NCBI RefSeq assembly: GCF_004123835.1
Contig: NZ_MZMU01000002.1
Span: forward strand, 186,001 to 250,000
Direction of reading: 5' to 3'
DNA: 64,000 bases
DNA from: Rhizobium leguminosarum
GTDB lineage: Bacteria; Pseudomonadota; Alphaproteobacteria; Rhizobiales; Rhizobiaceae
Part shown: positions 18,106-26,034 of the stretch, one piece after another
Layout: the number at the start of each line of letters is the position of its first letter
Position numbering within the stretch: position 1 is the stretch's first letter
Program-made: the position numbers and the translations under genes
Notes under the pieces: model-generated
Databases searched by the model: none
The model's input: the letters and a program-made list of their open reading frames with translations, nothing else
What the model was told of the DNA's origin: nothing

Positions 18106-18175
18106 AGGTTCAGGGAAGCGTCGCTGGCCAACACAACTCCACTCTGCCGCTATAGCGTTTATTTATAGCGAAGCG
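18106..18175 (-). promoter_or_regulatory. conserved promoter/operator block upstream of the binding-protein gene (LysR-type AT-N11-AT)
   Basis: Second copy of the block seen in front of hyuA (10991-11065), spaced by exactly 7,110 bases at the best-matching part. AT-N11-AT lies at 18152-18166 within the dyad CTATA-N9-TATAG read on the minus strand. The centre is about 164 bases upstream of the binding-protein ATG. Two copies in front of two operons imply one regulator. Confidence 0.6.
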
Positions 18176-18176
18176 A

Positions 18177-18684
18177 TCGATTCGGCATTGCCGGAACGGT
18201 TCGCCGTCCCGGCCGGACGAGCGGTCAGGCGATAATGACGATGTCGCCCCTCGTCACTCGGATCCGGCAGTCCACTCGCGATAGGCGAGGTGGATCTTTG
18301 CTCCGATCGTCGTGAAAGGCTGCGGCGGCAATGCCGCAGGCGCAGAGAGGCGCGTGTAGACTCGGCCGAGTTCGGGAGCGCCAGTTCCGCAGTCGCGATC
18401 CCTGAAGCTGTCGAGTTCGACGCTCCAAGGCCGTTGCAGCCGCATGCCGCCACGCCGCGCTCGATCTCACCGAATGCCGGCACATGATTGCGTTGAGCGC
18501 CATAGCACCGGCCCAGTCAAGAATTTCCTGAGACTCCGGAATCGAATCCGCTCGCCCGCTCGGCGATAGAGCAGTATCGGGTCAGCGGAAGGCTGCTGCT
18601 TCGCGGCGAAGCGAATGCTTCGTCGGCCGGGCGGCCTTCGATTGCTCATCCGCCGAGCAATGGGTGTGAGTTCCGCGAGCCGCT
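18177..18684. other. intergenic stretch without a supportable gene
   Basis: About 500 bases between the operator block and the idonate-dehydrogenase-like gene. All six frames contain only short open stretches; a minus-strand stretch around 18225-18650 looks faintly coding in two different frames, as if a gene had decayed by frameshifts, but no family could be recognised. No tRNA, repeat or hairpin terminator of note. Confidence 0.4.
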
Positions 18685-19728
18685 TTAAAAGGTGAGTTGC
18701 ACCTTGCAGGCCGCCGCCCGATCACCGGCGAGAATGAAGGCTGCTGTGGCCTCTTCGAGCGGCAAGCTGTGGCTGATGATCGGCCGCACATCGATCTTGC
18801 GGCTGGAGATCAGCTCGACGGCAGTACCGAATTCCTCGTGGAAGCGCTGCGTTCCGTGGAGTTGAAGCTCCTTGCCGACAATGGCGTTGAGAGGAATCGG
18901 GACGTCTCCCGTGACGCCGACCTGCACGATGGTTCCGCGCGGCCTGATGGCGGCAATCGCGCCGCGGATGGCCGGGGCCGCGGCCGAGCATTCGAAGACG
19001 AGATCGAAATAGCCCTTTCCCGCCTCGAATTCCGCAAGCGCCTGGGCATTTTTGGAAACATTGATCGTGCGGCTGGCCCCCATCGCTTTGGCCCTGTCCA
19101 GGGCCGCATCCGCGAGATCGGTGACCACAATCTCAGTTGCGCCGTGATAGGAGGCGACAGCAACCATCAGGGCGCCGATCGGGCCGGCTCCGGTGACCAG
19201 CACGCGTTTGCCTGGGATATCTCCTGCGCGCGATGCCGCGTGCAGGCAGACCGAGAGCGGCTCGCTGCAAGCCGCTCCTGCGGCAGTTGTCGCAACTCCG
19301 ACCGCAAAGCACTGCTTGGCCGGCACCACCAGCCATTCCCGGAACATGCCCTGCTCATGCGGCAGGCGCATCGCACTGCCCATGAAGCGCATTTCCAGGC
19401 AGTGGATCGGCATGTTTTTCTCACAATATTCGCAATGCCCGCAGGGCTGGCTGGGATTGACCGCCACCAGCGTCCCGGCCTTCAGATCGACACCCTCGCC
19501 TGCCTGGCTCACGGTCCCCGATGCCTCGTGGCCCGGTATAATCGGCTCGCGCACCCTGACCGGCCCGAAGCCGCCGTCCTGATAATAATGCAGGTCGGAG
19601 CCGCAAATCCCTGCGGCCGCCATTTTGAGAAGCACCTCGCCGGGACCAGGGGCCGCAACCGTATCGGTCTCGATCCTGAGATCGCCCTTTTGGTAAAGCC
19701 GTGCCAGACGTGTCCGCATCGTGTCCAT
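18685..19728 (-). CDS. L-idonate 5-dehydrogenase-like zinc alcohol dehydrogenase
   Basis: Medium-chain dehydrogenase of 347 residues closest to L-idonate 5-dehydrogenases (oxidation of L-idonate to 5-ketogluconate with NAD(P)). Catalytic zinc ligand Cys in GICGSDLHYY near residue 42, GHEASGTV near 70, four structural-zinc cysteines in CGHCEYCEKNMPIHC near 97-111, and the cofactor motif VTGAGPIGALM near 178. The ATG begins one base after the stop of the TRAP large-permease gene, so it is the last gene of the TRAP operon. The transporter context supports a sugar-acid substrate; galactonate, sorbitol or threonine are alternatives within the family. Confidence 0.82.
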   Translation of the reverse strand: MDTMRTRLARLYQKGDLRIETDTVAAPGPGEVLLKMAAAGICGSDLHYYQDGGFGPVRVREPIIPGHEASGTVSQAGEGVDLKAGTLVAVNPSQPCGHCEYCEKNMPIHCLEMRFMGSAMRLPHEQGMFREWLVVPAKQCFAVGVATTAAGAACSEPLSVCLHAASRAGDIPGKRVLVTGAGPIGALMVAVASYHGATEIVVTDLADAALDRAKAMGASRTINVSKNAQALAEFEAGKGYFDLVFECSAAAPAIRGAIAAIRPRGTIVQVGVTGDVPIPLNAIVGKELQLHGTQRFHEEFGTAVELISSRKIDVRPIISHSLPLEEATAAFILAGDRAAACKVQLTF

Positions 19729-19729
19729 C

Positions 19730-21136
19730 CTATCTCAACAGTCCAAGCTGCTGGGGCAGCCACAGCGATACCGCGGGCACGAAGGTGATCAGGATCAGCG
19801 CCAGGAAGAGCGGCACCAGCCAGGGCAGGATCGCCATGGTGGTGCGTTCGACGGAGAGTTTCGCGACCCTCGATAGCACGAAAAGCACCATGCCGAGCGG
19901 CGGGTGCAACAGGCCGATCATCAGGTTCAGCGTCATGATGAGACCGAACTGGACCGGATCGATCCCGAATTTCAGGACGATCGGCAGAAGGATCGGCACG
20001 AGGATGGTGATGGCCGCGATCGTATCCAGGAAGCAGCCGACGAAGAGCATCAGCAGGTTTACCAAGATCAGGAAAACCCATTTATTGTCGGTGATCGAGA
20101 GGATCGCATCGGACAAGAGTTGGGCCGCCTGGCTCACCGTCAGCAGCCATGCGAAGACCGATGCGGCGGTGACGATGAAGAGAACGGATGCCGTCGTCTC
20201 GATCGTGTCGAAGCTTGCCTTGGCGAGCGTCGAGGGTGTCATCGTACGGTAACGCACCAGACCGAGGAACAGAGACCAGAGGACGGCTGCGACGGCGGCC
20301 TCCGTTGGCGTGAACCAGCCCATCGTCATGCCGCCGATCAGGATGACGGGCGTCATCAGCGCCATGACGGCGGAGAAGCGGAAATACCAGTCGAGGGCAA
20401 GAAGCAGGGCAAGGGCAATGCCCGCTGCGGCATTCATCGATACGCCGGCGCGCATCATCAGATAGATTGCCAGCGGCACCGCCAGGACGACAACGATTTC
20501 CATTCCCGCCGACAGGAGCTCTCTGACATTAAACGGCGCGTCCGAGCCCCAGCGCTTCTTATAAGCAAAGGCGGCGACGGTGATCATCATCAACAGCGTC
20601 ATGACGATGCCGGGCAGGATGCCCGCCATGAAAAGAGCGCCGATCGAGACGTTTGCCATCATGCCGTAGATCACGAAAGGCAGCGATGGCGGGAAGATCG
20701 GGCCGAGCGTTGCCGAAGCCGCTGTCACGCCGACCGCGGCCTCGACCGGATAGCCGTGATCCTTCATCGCCTTGATCTCGATCGTGCCGATACCCGCTGC
20801 GTCGGCGAGCGCAGTGCCGGACATGCCGGAGAAGATCACCGAACCGATGATGTTGACTTGCGCAAGACCGCCCTTCATCCAGCCGACGAGAGCGACGGCA
20901 AAGGAATAGATGCGGCCGGTGACGCCGGCCGAGTTCATCAAGTTGCCCGCGAGGATGAAGAAGGGCACGGCGAGCAGCGGGAAGCTTTCGACGCCGGCGA
21001 TCATGCGCTGGGCGACGATGATGTCGGGGGCGACGCCGTAAAGGACGATGTAAAGCACGGATGCGACGGCCATCGAGATGGCAACAGGCACCCCGATCAG
21101 CATCAGCACCAGGAACGAGCCAAGAAGGAGCAGCAT
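19730..21136 (-). CDS. TRAP transporter large permease (DctM type)
   Basis: Large inner-membrane subunit of a tripartite ATP-independent periplasmic transporter, 468 residues, roughly 12 hydrophobic segments. Start at 21136 (GAGGG upstream) rather than in-frame codons inside dctQ. DctM hallmarks: N-terminal LLLGSFLVLMLIGVPVAIS, PLLAVPFFILAGNLMNSAGV near residue 55, ILPGIVMTLLM near 170, and a C-terminal NLMIGLLHPPLGMVLFV. Driven by the Na+/H+ gradient; pairs with the DctQ protein four bases upstream. Confidence 0.9.
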   Translation of the reverse strand: MLLLLGSFLVLMLIGVPVAISMAVASVLYIVLYGVAPDIIVAQRMIAGVESFPLLAVPFFILAGNLMNSAGVTGRIYSFAVALVGWMKGGLAQVNIIGSVIFSGMSGTALADAAGIGTIEIKAMKDHGYPVEAAVGVTAASATLGPIFPPSLPFVIYGMMANVSIGALFMAGILPGIVMTLLMMITVAAFAYKKRWGSDAPFNVRELLSAGMEIVVVLAVPLAIYLMMRAGVSMNAAAGIALALLLALDWYFRFSAVMALMTPVILIGGMTMGWFTPTEAAVAAVLWSLFLGLVRYRTMTPSTLAKASFDTIETTASVLFIVTAASVFAWLLTVSQAAQLLSDAILSITDNKWVFLILVNLLMLFVGCFLDTIAAITILVPILLPIVLKFGIDPVQFGLIMTLNLMIGLLHPPLGMVLFVLSRVAKLSVERTTMAILPWLVPLFLALILITFVPAVSLWLPQQLGLLR

Positions 21137-21140
21137 CGGA

Positions 21141-21713
21141 TCAACCCTCGACGGTCTGGAATTCTTCGGGGCGCTCCAGAACGGAGTAGCCGCGACGCAT
21201 ATTGGCAATGAAGACGATGATCGCGCGGATCAGCATCAGCACGAAAGCGACGAGAACGGTATAGAAGACGATGTTGCGCGGCAGGTCGATGGTTACCATC
21301 TGCTCGTCCGCCACGATGTCGACATAACGCCACATCAGGTGGCAGCCATAGGCGAAGAAGCCGATGCGGACGATATCGACGAAAGTGGCGAGCACGCGCG
21401 CAAGGCCTGCAGGCATATAGTGATAGAACACATCCACCTGGATATGCCGCGAGGTGCGCACACACATGACGGAACCGAGAAAGACGACGCCGATCAGGCA
21501 GTTGATCGCAATCTCCTCGGTCCATGCGTAGCTGTCGTTCAGCACATAGCGCGTGAAGAACTGCAGGAAGACGCAACCCGCCATCAGCCAGAAGACGATC
21601 AGCGTGATCCAGTCTTCGATGGCGTAGTCCGAGACGTTTGCGGTCGGCGCGTGCCCTTCGAACTCGTGACCGATTTCTTCGGCCGTGATTTGCGTATGGA
21701 TTTCTTGCGACAT
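21141..21713 (-). CDS. TRAP transporter small permease (DctQ type)
   Basis: Small four-span membrane subunit of the TRAP transporter, 190 residues. Family signs: FTRYVLNDSYAWTEEIAINC near residue 70 (the conserved W-x-E-E in the second span) and LGSVMCVRTSRHIQVDVF following it. The N-terminus is unusually long and acidic (about 30 residues before the first span). AGGG six bases before the ATG. Separated from the DctP gene by 117 bases with stem-loops. Confidence 0.88.
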   Translation of the reverse strand: MSQEIHTQITAEEIGHEFEGHAPTANVSDYAIEDWITLIVFWLMAGCVFLQFFTRYVLNDSYAWTEEIAINCLIGVVFLGSVMCVRTSRHIQVDVFYHYMPAGLARVLATFVDIVRIGFFAYGCHLMWRYVDIVADEQMVTIDLPRNIVFYTVLVAFVLMLIRAIIVFIANMRRGYSVLERPEEFQTVEG

Positions 21714-21783
21714 GATCGGCCCTGTTCCAGTTCGGAATGAAGGAGCGCGGCGCCTGCAGCAACCAAAGTGTTACAGCGTCCTT

Positions 21784-21818
21784 GCGCGTCTGAAAGACGC
21801 GCGGCGCTGTAAGGCGCC
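21784..21818 (-). other. stem-loops between the dctP and dctQ genes
   Basis: Two adjacent hairpins: GCGCGTC (21784-21790) with its complement at 21796-21802, loop 5; and GGCGC (21803-21807) with its complement at 21814-21818. They lie directly after the binding-protein gene within the operon and have no strong T-run, so they may act as a partial terminator or mRNA-stabilising structure giving more binding protein than permease. Confidence 0.45.
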
Positions 21819-21830
21819 GCGCCGCGGGTT

Positions 21831-22805
21831 TTACTGGATCGCGCGGATTGCTTCCCAATCGGCCTTGTCGTAACCGAAGTCCTCGAACTTGACCTTATCC
21901 ATCACGGCCTTTTCGAAATCGGCCTTGTCGACCTCGGCGACGTTCAGGCCCTTTTCCTTGAAGGTTGCAATAAGACCGTTTTCCTTGCCGGCGATCGTCT
22001 TGCTCGTGCGCTCGGCGGCCTCCTGCATGACCTCGCCGAAGATCTTCTTGTCCTCGTCGGAAAGGCTCGCCCACCGCGTCTTGGAGATCACGGTGTTGAG
22101 GTGATCGACGATGTGGCCGGTGAGGATGATGTTCTTCTGGACTTCGTAGAACTTCTTCGCCTCGATCGTTGTCAGCGGGTTTTCCTGCGCCTCGACCGTG
22201 CCGTTCTGCAAAGCGAGATAGACTTCGGCAAAGGCGATCGGCGTCGTGTTGGCGCCGCAGGCGCGCGGCATGGCCAGATAGGCCGGAACGTCAGGCACCC
22301 GGATCTTCAAGCCCTGCATATCGGCGCATTTGGCGATCGGCTTGTTGGCGGTTGTATGGCGCGTGCCGTAATAGCTGACGGCGGCGATGTGGTTGCCGGT
22401 CTTGTCTTCATAACCTTCGGCAAGGCGCTTGAAGACATCGCTCTTGGTGTAGGCGATCAGGTGATCGGGACCGCGGAAGATATAGGGGAAATAAGTCACG
22501 CCGATCGGCTTGTAGTCTCGGGCCGCGAAGCTCGATCCCGAAATGATGATGTCGACCGTCCCGAGCTTGAGGCCCTGGTTGATGTCGGCTTCCTTGCCAA
22601 GCTGCGATGCCGGATAGACCTCGATCTTGTAGCGCCCGTCGGTGCGCTTGCTGATCTCTTCCGCGGCCCAGACGGAATCCGTGTGAAAGGGCTCGGACGT
22701 TTCATAGACATGCGCCCATTTCAGCACTGTCTGGGCCTGCGCGATCGCGCTGCTCGCCATGATCGCGGCTGCAGTGCAAAGTATCGTTGCCAGTCTGCTT
22801 TTCAT
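21831..22805 (-). CDS. TRAP transporter substrate-binding protein (DctP type)
   Basis: Periplasmic solute receptor of the TRAP transporter, 324 residues from the ATG at 22805 (GGGAGGAGAG just upstream). Signal peptide MKSRLATILCTAAAIMASSA with cleavage after AQA, then TVLKWAHVYETSEPFH, the usual DctP start. The conserved arginine that binds the carboxylate of the ligand lies in LKIRVPDVPAYL near residue 160, supporting an organic-acid or sugar-acid ligand. First gene of the operon dctP-dctQ-dctM-dehydrogenase and 23 bases after the gntR-type gene on the same strand. Confidence 0.9.
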   Translation of the reverse strand: MKSRLATILCTAAAIMASSAIAQAQTVLKWAHVYETSEPFHTDSVWAAEEISKRTDGRYKIEVYPASQLGKEADINQGLKLGTVDIIISGSSFAARDYKPIGVTYFPYIFRGPDHLIAYTKSDVFKRLAEGYEDKTGNHIAAVSYYGTRHTTANKPIAKCADMQGLKIRVPDVPAYLAMPRACGANTTPIAFAEVYLALQNGTVEAQENPLTTIEAKKFYEVQKNIILTGHIVDHLNTVISKTRWASLSDEDKKIFGEVMQEAAERTSKTIAGKENGLIATFKEKGLNVAEVDKADFEKAVMDKVKFEDFGYDKADWEAIRAIQ

Positions 22806-22828
22806 TGCTCTCTCCTCCCGAGCTTGGG

Positions 22829-23587
22829 TTAAGTCTTGGTAGTTCCTTTCGACGGCCGCTTGTTGCGTCCGCGCTCCTCTTCCCCTGAGAACTCCTCCCC
22901 GAAGCTCTCGGAAAACCTCTTCTGCGACATGGTCAGATGGGCGCGCATGGCAGCCTTGGCGCCGGCCGCATCGCCGGCGGCGATCGCGTCGCGAATGGCC
23001 CGATGTTCGTCCAGGGCGCTGCGCCATGTCGTGGGGCCCTCAAAGTGGCTGGCGAGCCTTGCGAAATAAGGGGTCATGCGCATGTCGAACATCTCGCCCG
23101 TGACGCGGATCAATGTTGCATTGCCGACGATGGCGGCAATGCCGGTGTGGAAGGCGCGATCGGCATCGAGCACTGCGATTGCATCGTTGACCACACCACC
23201 CATGCGCGTCAGCGTTTCATCGAGCAGAGCGATATCATCCGGTGTGGCGCGACCGGCAGCTTCTTCGGCGATGGCGCATTCGATGAGGGCCCGCGCCTGC
23301 AGCAGTTCGAAAGGCCCCTCCACCGGCTCGCGCTCGGCCCCAGTGACAGTCGCAGCATGCTGGCGCACCACATAGATGCCGGATCCCATGCGGATGTTGA
23401 CGAGGCCTTCGACCTCCAGGACGATCAACGCCTCGCGGACGGTCGGGCGTGAGACCGACAGTTGCTCCGCCAGGTCGCGTTCGGCCGGCAGCCGCTGGCC
23501 GACGGCAAGCTCGCCGCTCGCGATCATCAGGCGAATCTGATCCGCAACCTGTCTATAAAGACGGCGTGATTCAACAGGCGAAAACAT
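22829..23587 (-). CDS. GntR-family regulator, FCD (FadR-like) subfamily
   Basis: Regulator of 252 residues. Start at 23587, GGGAGG seven bases upstream. N-terminal winged HTH: RLYRQVADQIRLMIASGEL, GQRLPAERDLAEQLSVSRPT, REALIVLEVEGLV; the C-terminal FCD effector domain shows the metal-ligand pattern D-x-x-FH (DADRAFHTGIAAIVGN) and later His residues (EHRAIRDAI, MRAHL). Such proteins usually repress sugar-acid or dicarboxylate operons and are released by the substrate. Here it leads the TRAP/dehydrogenase operon, and a 19-bp dyad lies 39 bases upstream of its start. Confidence 0.88.
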   Translation of the reverse strand: MFSPVESRRLYRQVADQIRLMIASGELAVGQRLPAERDLAEQLSVSRPTVREALIVLEVEGLVNIRMGSGIYVVRQHAATVTGAEREPVEGPFELLQARALIECAIAEEAAGRATPDDIALLDETLTRMGGVVNDAIAVLDADRAFHTGIAAIVGNATLIRVTGEMFDMRMTPYFARLASHFEGPTTWRSALDEHRAIRDAIAAGDAAGAKAAMRAHLTMSQKRFSESFGEEFSGEEERGRNKRPSKGTTKT

Positions 23588-23625
23588 CGTGGGCCTCCCG
23601 GGCGGCTTCTCCTCAGCCGCACAGC

Positions 23626-23644
23626 TGGTCAACTGGCCTGACCA
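23626..23644. promoter_or_regulatory. candidate GntR/FCD operator
   Basis: Perfect inverted repeat TGGTCA-N7-TGACCA, 39 bases upstream of the GntR-type start. The half-site and the 19-bp span fit FadR-subfamily operators. It would let the regulator control itself and the TRAP operon. Confidence 0.5.
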
Positions 23645-23758
23645 ATTAGTACCTAAATAGCATTGCTTGAGTTGTGCGTCAATCCGCCGCACAAACGCAA
23701 GACACGAGTATCTATGAAGGCGTCCGCCCTCTCGACCCGGAGGTTTGTGAGATCGCTG

Positions 23759-23783
23759 GGAACCTTCGTTGTCATTCGGGGTT
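23759..23783 (+). promoter_or_regulatory. candidate EcfG-type promoter
   Basis: GGAAC at 23759-23763, 16 bases, then GGTT at 23780-23783. This is close to the general-stress EcfG consensus GGAAC-N16/17-CGTT. The implied transcript starts about 20 bases before the ATG at 23811. The nearby EcfG-like sigma gene makes the match more meaningful, but one element position differs from consensus. Confidence 0.4.
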
Positions 23784-23810
23784 CGGTGGCCGACATCTGG
23801 AGTAGAGCCG

Positions 23811-24071
23811 ATGAATCATCTCTGGCTTTTTGCAGTAGCGGGCGGAGCAGTTCTCCTGGGAATTGCTCTTGGCTTTGGAATGATCAAACAGGATGGACAG
23901 CGGTCGGCCGCGGCCATCGCAGGTGCTTTCGTCGTTGCGCTCGGCGCCCTCGGACTCGGCCTCTATGTCGCCAGTGCGCCCACGGCCCCTCTTCGAGCGT
24001 CCGACAGAGAAGGGTCGCAGAACAGGCTTCCGGCGGCTGCGACGACAGAAAAGGATTTGCCTGGAAAGTAA
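23811..24071 (+). CDS. small membrane protein of unknown function
   Basis: 86 residues. The start ATG at 23811 has GGAG nine bases upstream. Residues 4-22 (LWLFAVAGGAVLLGIALGF) and about 34-55 (AGAFVVALGALGLGLYVA) are hydrophobic spans joined by a short polar loop; the C-terminal ~30 residues are polar and Ala/Thr-rich. I recognise the general look of a small rhizobial inner-membrane protein but no named family. A candidate EcfG promoter directly upstream suggests stress induction. Confidence 0.6.
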   Translation: MNHLWLFAVAGGAVLLGIALGFGMIKQDGQRSAAAIAGAFVVALGALGLGLYVASAPTAPLRASDREGSQNRLPAAATTEKDLPGK

Positions 24072-24142
24072 CCGACAAGCAAACCGCCGTGAGCGTGCTG
24101 TGCATTGAGGGCACAGACGCCGTCCTCGGCAGGAGGTGCACT

Positions 24143-24394
24143 GTGACATATTTTGTGGCTGTCGCGGAGCGGGCGTTTGCCTCCGCTCTCGAGGCGATGA
24201 CGGATGAAGAGCTCTTCGCAATGATGGCTGATCTGGAAAGCCGCAGTGAAGCCTGGGTTAAGCCTTCGCCTCATGACGAAGACTTCGCAAAAATCGTCCT
24301 TACCGAAAGCGCCATAGAAAGACGTTTCCCGGGACAGATGTTTAAGCCGTACAGGGAGTGGCAAATCCGCCGAACTCGTCGAAATTGCGCCTGA
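24143..24394 (+). CDS. small hypothetical protein
   Basis: 83 residues from a GTG at 24143 with AGGAGG six bases upstream, a strong ribosome site. The sequence begins VTYFVAVAERAFASALEAM and includes an acidic helical stretch (MTDEELFAMMADLESRSE) and a basic C-terminus (REWQIRRTRR). No signal peptide and no recognised domain. It follows the small membrane protein by 71 bases and may be co-transcribed with it. Function unknown. Confidence 0.5.
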   Translation: MTYFVAVAERAFASALEAMTDEELFAMMADLESRSEAWVKPSPHDEDFAKIVLTESAIERRFPGQMFKPYREWQIRRTRRNCA

Positions 24395-24444
24395 AACGCA
24401 TTGGGCCGGGAGCCCCATTGTTTGGCTGGCCGGCCCCGTGGGCG

Positions 24445-24467
24445 GGCGACTGAGCCCAGCAGTCGCC
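24445..24467 (+). terminator. hairpin after the small genes
   Basis: Perfect 8-bp stem, GGCGACTG (24445-24452) and its complement (24460-24467), with a 7-base loop. It lies about 50 bases after the small gene and before the converging sigma-factor gene. There is no T-run, so function is uncertain. Confidence 0.35.
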
Positions 24468-24628
24468 TCGCATACAACGAAGTTGATAGGCATTAGCCGT
24501 GAAGGCTCTGGAACGCGTGGGGCGGATTCACCAAGACTGAGGTGAAATAAGGAAGTGCCCACTTCCAAGGATGTGCAAAGCCTCGGTGACGCTGGCTCGC
24601 CGATCGAATCGCCTAGCTGCAAGCGTGG

Positions 24629-25156
24629 TCAGTCGAGGAGTTGGTTTCCCAGCATCAACAGCAAGGACTCGCGGGCGCGACTCACGCGGCTTTTCAATGT
24701 GCCGATCCGGCACCCGCACATCCTGGCGGCGTCCACGTAACTCGTTCCGGTAGCCACCAGTGTTAGGGCGCGGCGCCTATCGTCGGGAAGAAGCGTTAGT
24801 GCCTGTTGCAACTCCCGCTCCCGTAGCGCCCACTCCTGGGTTGGCGCGATCGACACCTGGTCCATCGCCACGCCCATTCCAGCTGGTTCCCGTCTTTGCT
24901 TGCGATAATTGGTGCAGAACGTGTTTCGAAGGATGGTGAAAAGCCAGGATTTGAGCGAGGTGCCTGGGTGGTAGAGATGGAGCGAGTTCAATGCCTTCAT
25001 CAGTGTTTCTTGCACGAGATCATCGATATCGTCGTCGCTGCGCAGAAACCTTCTCGCAAAGGCGCGTAATGCCGGCGTCAATTCAACGATCTCTAGCTCG
25101 ATTGCGGAAGTTTCTTTGCTGTTCGAAGCAGGGTTTACTGTAGATAAAGACGTCAT
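24629..25156 (-). CDS. ECF sigma factor, EcfG-like
   Basis: Extracytoplasmic-function sigma factor, 175 residues from the ATG at 25156. Region 2: ELTPALRAFARRFLRSDDDI and DDLVQETLMKALNSL, then WLFTILRNTFCTNYRKQRRE; region 4: QALTLLPDDRRRALTLVATG and CGCRIGTLKSRVSRARESLL. The GTSLKSWLFTILRN linker and YRKQRRE are typical of EcfG (general stress response) sigma factors of alphaproteobacteria. The usual neighbours nepR and phyR are absent. R. etli carries a second EcfG-type sigma (RpoE4/EcfG2) on plasmid p42f, and this may be its orthologue; that identity is inference. The longer in-frame upstream extension has no ribosome site. Confidence 0.85.
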   Translation of the reverse strand: MTSLSTVNPASNSKETSAIELEIVELTPALRAFARRFLRSDDDIDDLVQETLMKALNSLHLYHPGTSLKSWLFTILRNTFCTNYRKQRREPAGMGVAMDQVSIAPTQEWALRERELQQALTLLPDDRRRALTLVATGTSYVDAARMCGCRIGTLKSRVSRARESLLLMLGNQLLD

Positions 25157-25339
25157 TTTTCTTTCCCCTTGGATGAAAAGGAAAGTTCTGGACGTCCTAA
25201 TCGTTGCCGTACGATACCGGACCAACGTCAATAGACAGCGCCGTCCCCGGGCCTGCCACTCGCAACTGCCACCGTTGCGTAGAACGCAGCCGGTCCCGGC
25301 TTTCCGCAATCGTTGGATCATCGCCGAGTTCGTTCGGTC

Positions 25340-25566
25340 GGCCGAGGACGACGAAATCATGGAGGAGTTCAAGGGCTCGGTCGCTTTCGAGGCCGGTTGA
25401 TTTCCGCGCGGACCGTCGAGCACTATGAGATCGCCCGCTACGGCAGTTGATCGCATGAGCAAAGCAGGTCGGCCTCAACAACCTCCCGCAGCTGCAGGCA
25501 ACACTCGCCGAAGAAGAGGCAACCGACAGAAAACTCACGCAGCGCGCAGTCGTCCGCAAATGCTAG
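25340..25566 (+). pseudogene. decayed DUF892 (YciE/YciF-like ferritin-fold) gene, C-terminal part
   Basis: Reading across frames, this stretch still spells the C-terminal half of a DUF892 protein: AEDDEIMEEFKGSVAFEAG, then after a frameshift LISARTVEHYEIARYGS, then after a second break AKQVGLNN followed by LPQLQATLAEEEATDRKLTQ to a TAG at 25564. The tryptophan expected before AKQVG appears as TGA. Frame changes near 25400 and 25450 plus this stop show the gene is dead. The N-terminal half was not found upstream. DUF892 proteins are stress-associated ferritin-like proteins often controlled by EcfG, which fits the adjacent sigma gene. Confidence 0.6.
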
Positions 25567-25660
25567 GAAAGGGGCGGCGCGATCCCCATCACGCCGGCAA
25601 CGGTCACCGCCTCGGCGGTGCTTCCTCGAATTCCTCACGAAAAAACCCGCCCCGGTAAAC

Positions 25661-25680
25661 TGACCCCGTAAAGTTGGACG
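25661..25680. mobile_element. possible IS terminal remnant
   Basis: TGACCCCGTAAAGTTGGACG resembles the terminal sequence of IS3-type elements (TGACCCC-AAAGTTGGAC core). No transposase gene and no second end were found near it, so it would be a solo scar next to the broken DUF892 gene. Confidence 0.2.
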
Positions 25681-25713
25681 GTTCACAGAGCGGGGTTTTC
25701 GTGAAGCCGCCGA

Positions 25714-26034
25714 TTAATTATTATGCGCGGCGCAGGCCTCATCCATTGGGGTCGCGTTGCTCGTGCCGCCTTGTGTCTGGAGCTTGGCGGAATTGTTGAC
25801 CGGGTTGGGGCACTTGGTCTTATCCGTTTTCATCGTGCCGCCGGTCGTGGAATTTGTCGTGGTGGAATCGGTTGCCATCGGCGTTTTGATCTTCGTGTCA
25901 CTGGTTGCGCCGCCACCCTGATCGGCTTGGTTTTTGTCGATCGTGGCGCCGGCCGGCGCCGGATTGGACTGGGCGAAAGCAGACGTGGCCATGCCGATAG
26001 CGAAAAGAGAAGCTGCTACGAGTTTCATATGCAT
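25714..26034 (-). CDS. small exported protein, Thr/Asn-rich
   Basis: 106 residues from the ATG at 26034, which has AAGGAGG eight bases upstream; a second ATG two codons later is possible. A Sec signal peptide (MHMKLVAASLFAIGMATSAF, cut after AQ) leads to a low-complexity mature region rich in Thr, Ser, Asn and Gly (MATDSTTTNSTTGGTMKTDK) with two cysteines near the end (KTKCPNPVNN and DEACAAHNN), which could form a disulphide in the periplasm. No domain recognised; it looks like the small secreted stress-type proteins common in rhizobia. Convergent with the broken DUF892 gene. Confidence 0.7.
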   Translation of the reverse strand: MHMKLVAASLFAIGMATSAFAQSNPAPAGATIDKNQADQGGGATSDTKIKTPMATDSTTTNSTTGGTMKTDKTKCPNPVNNSAKLQTQGGTSNATPMDEACAAHNN

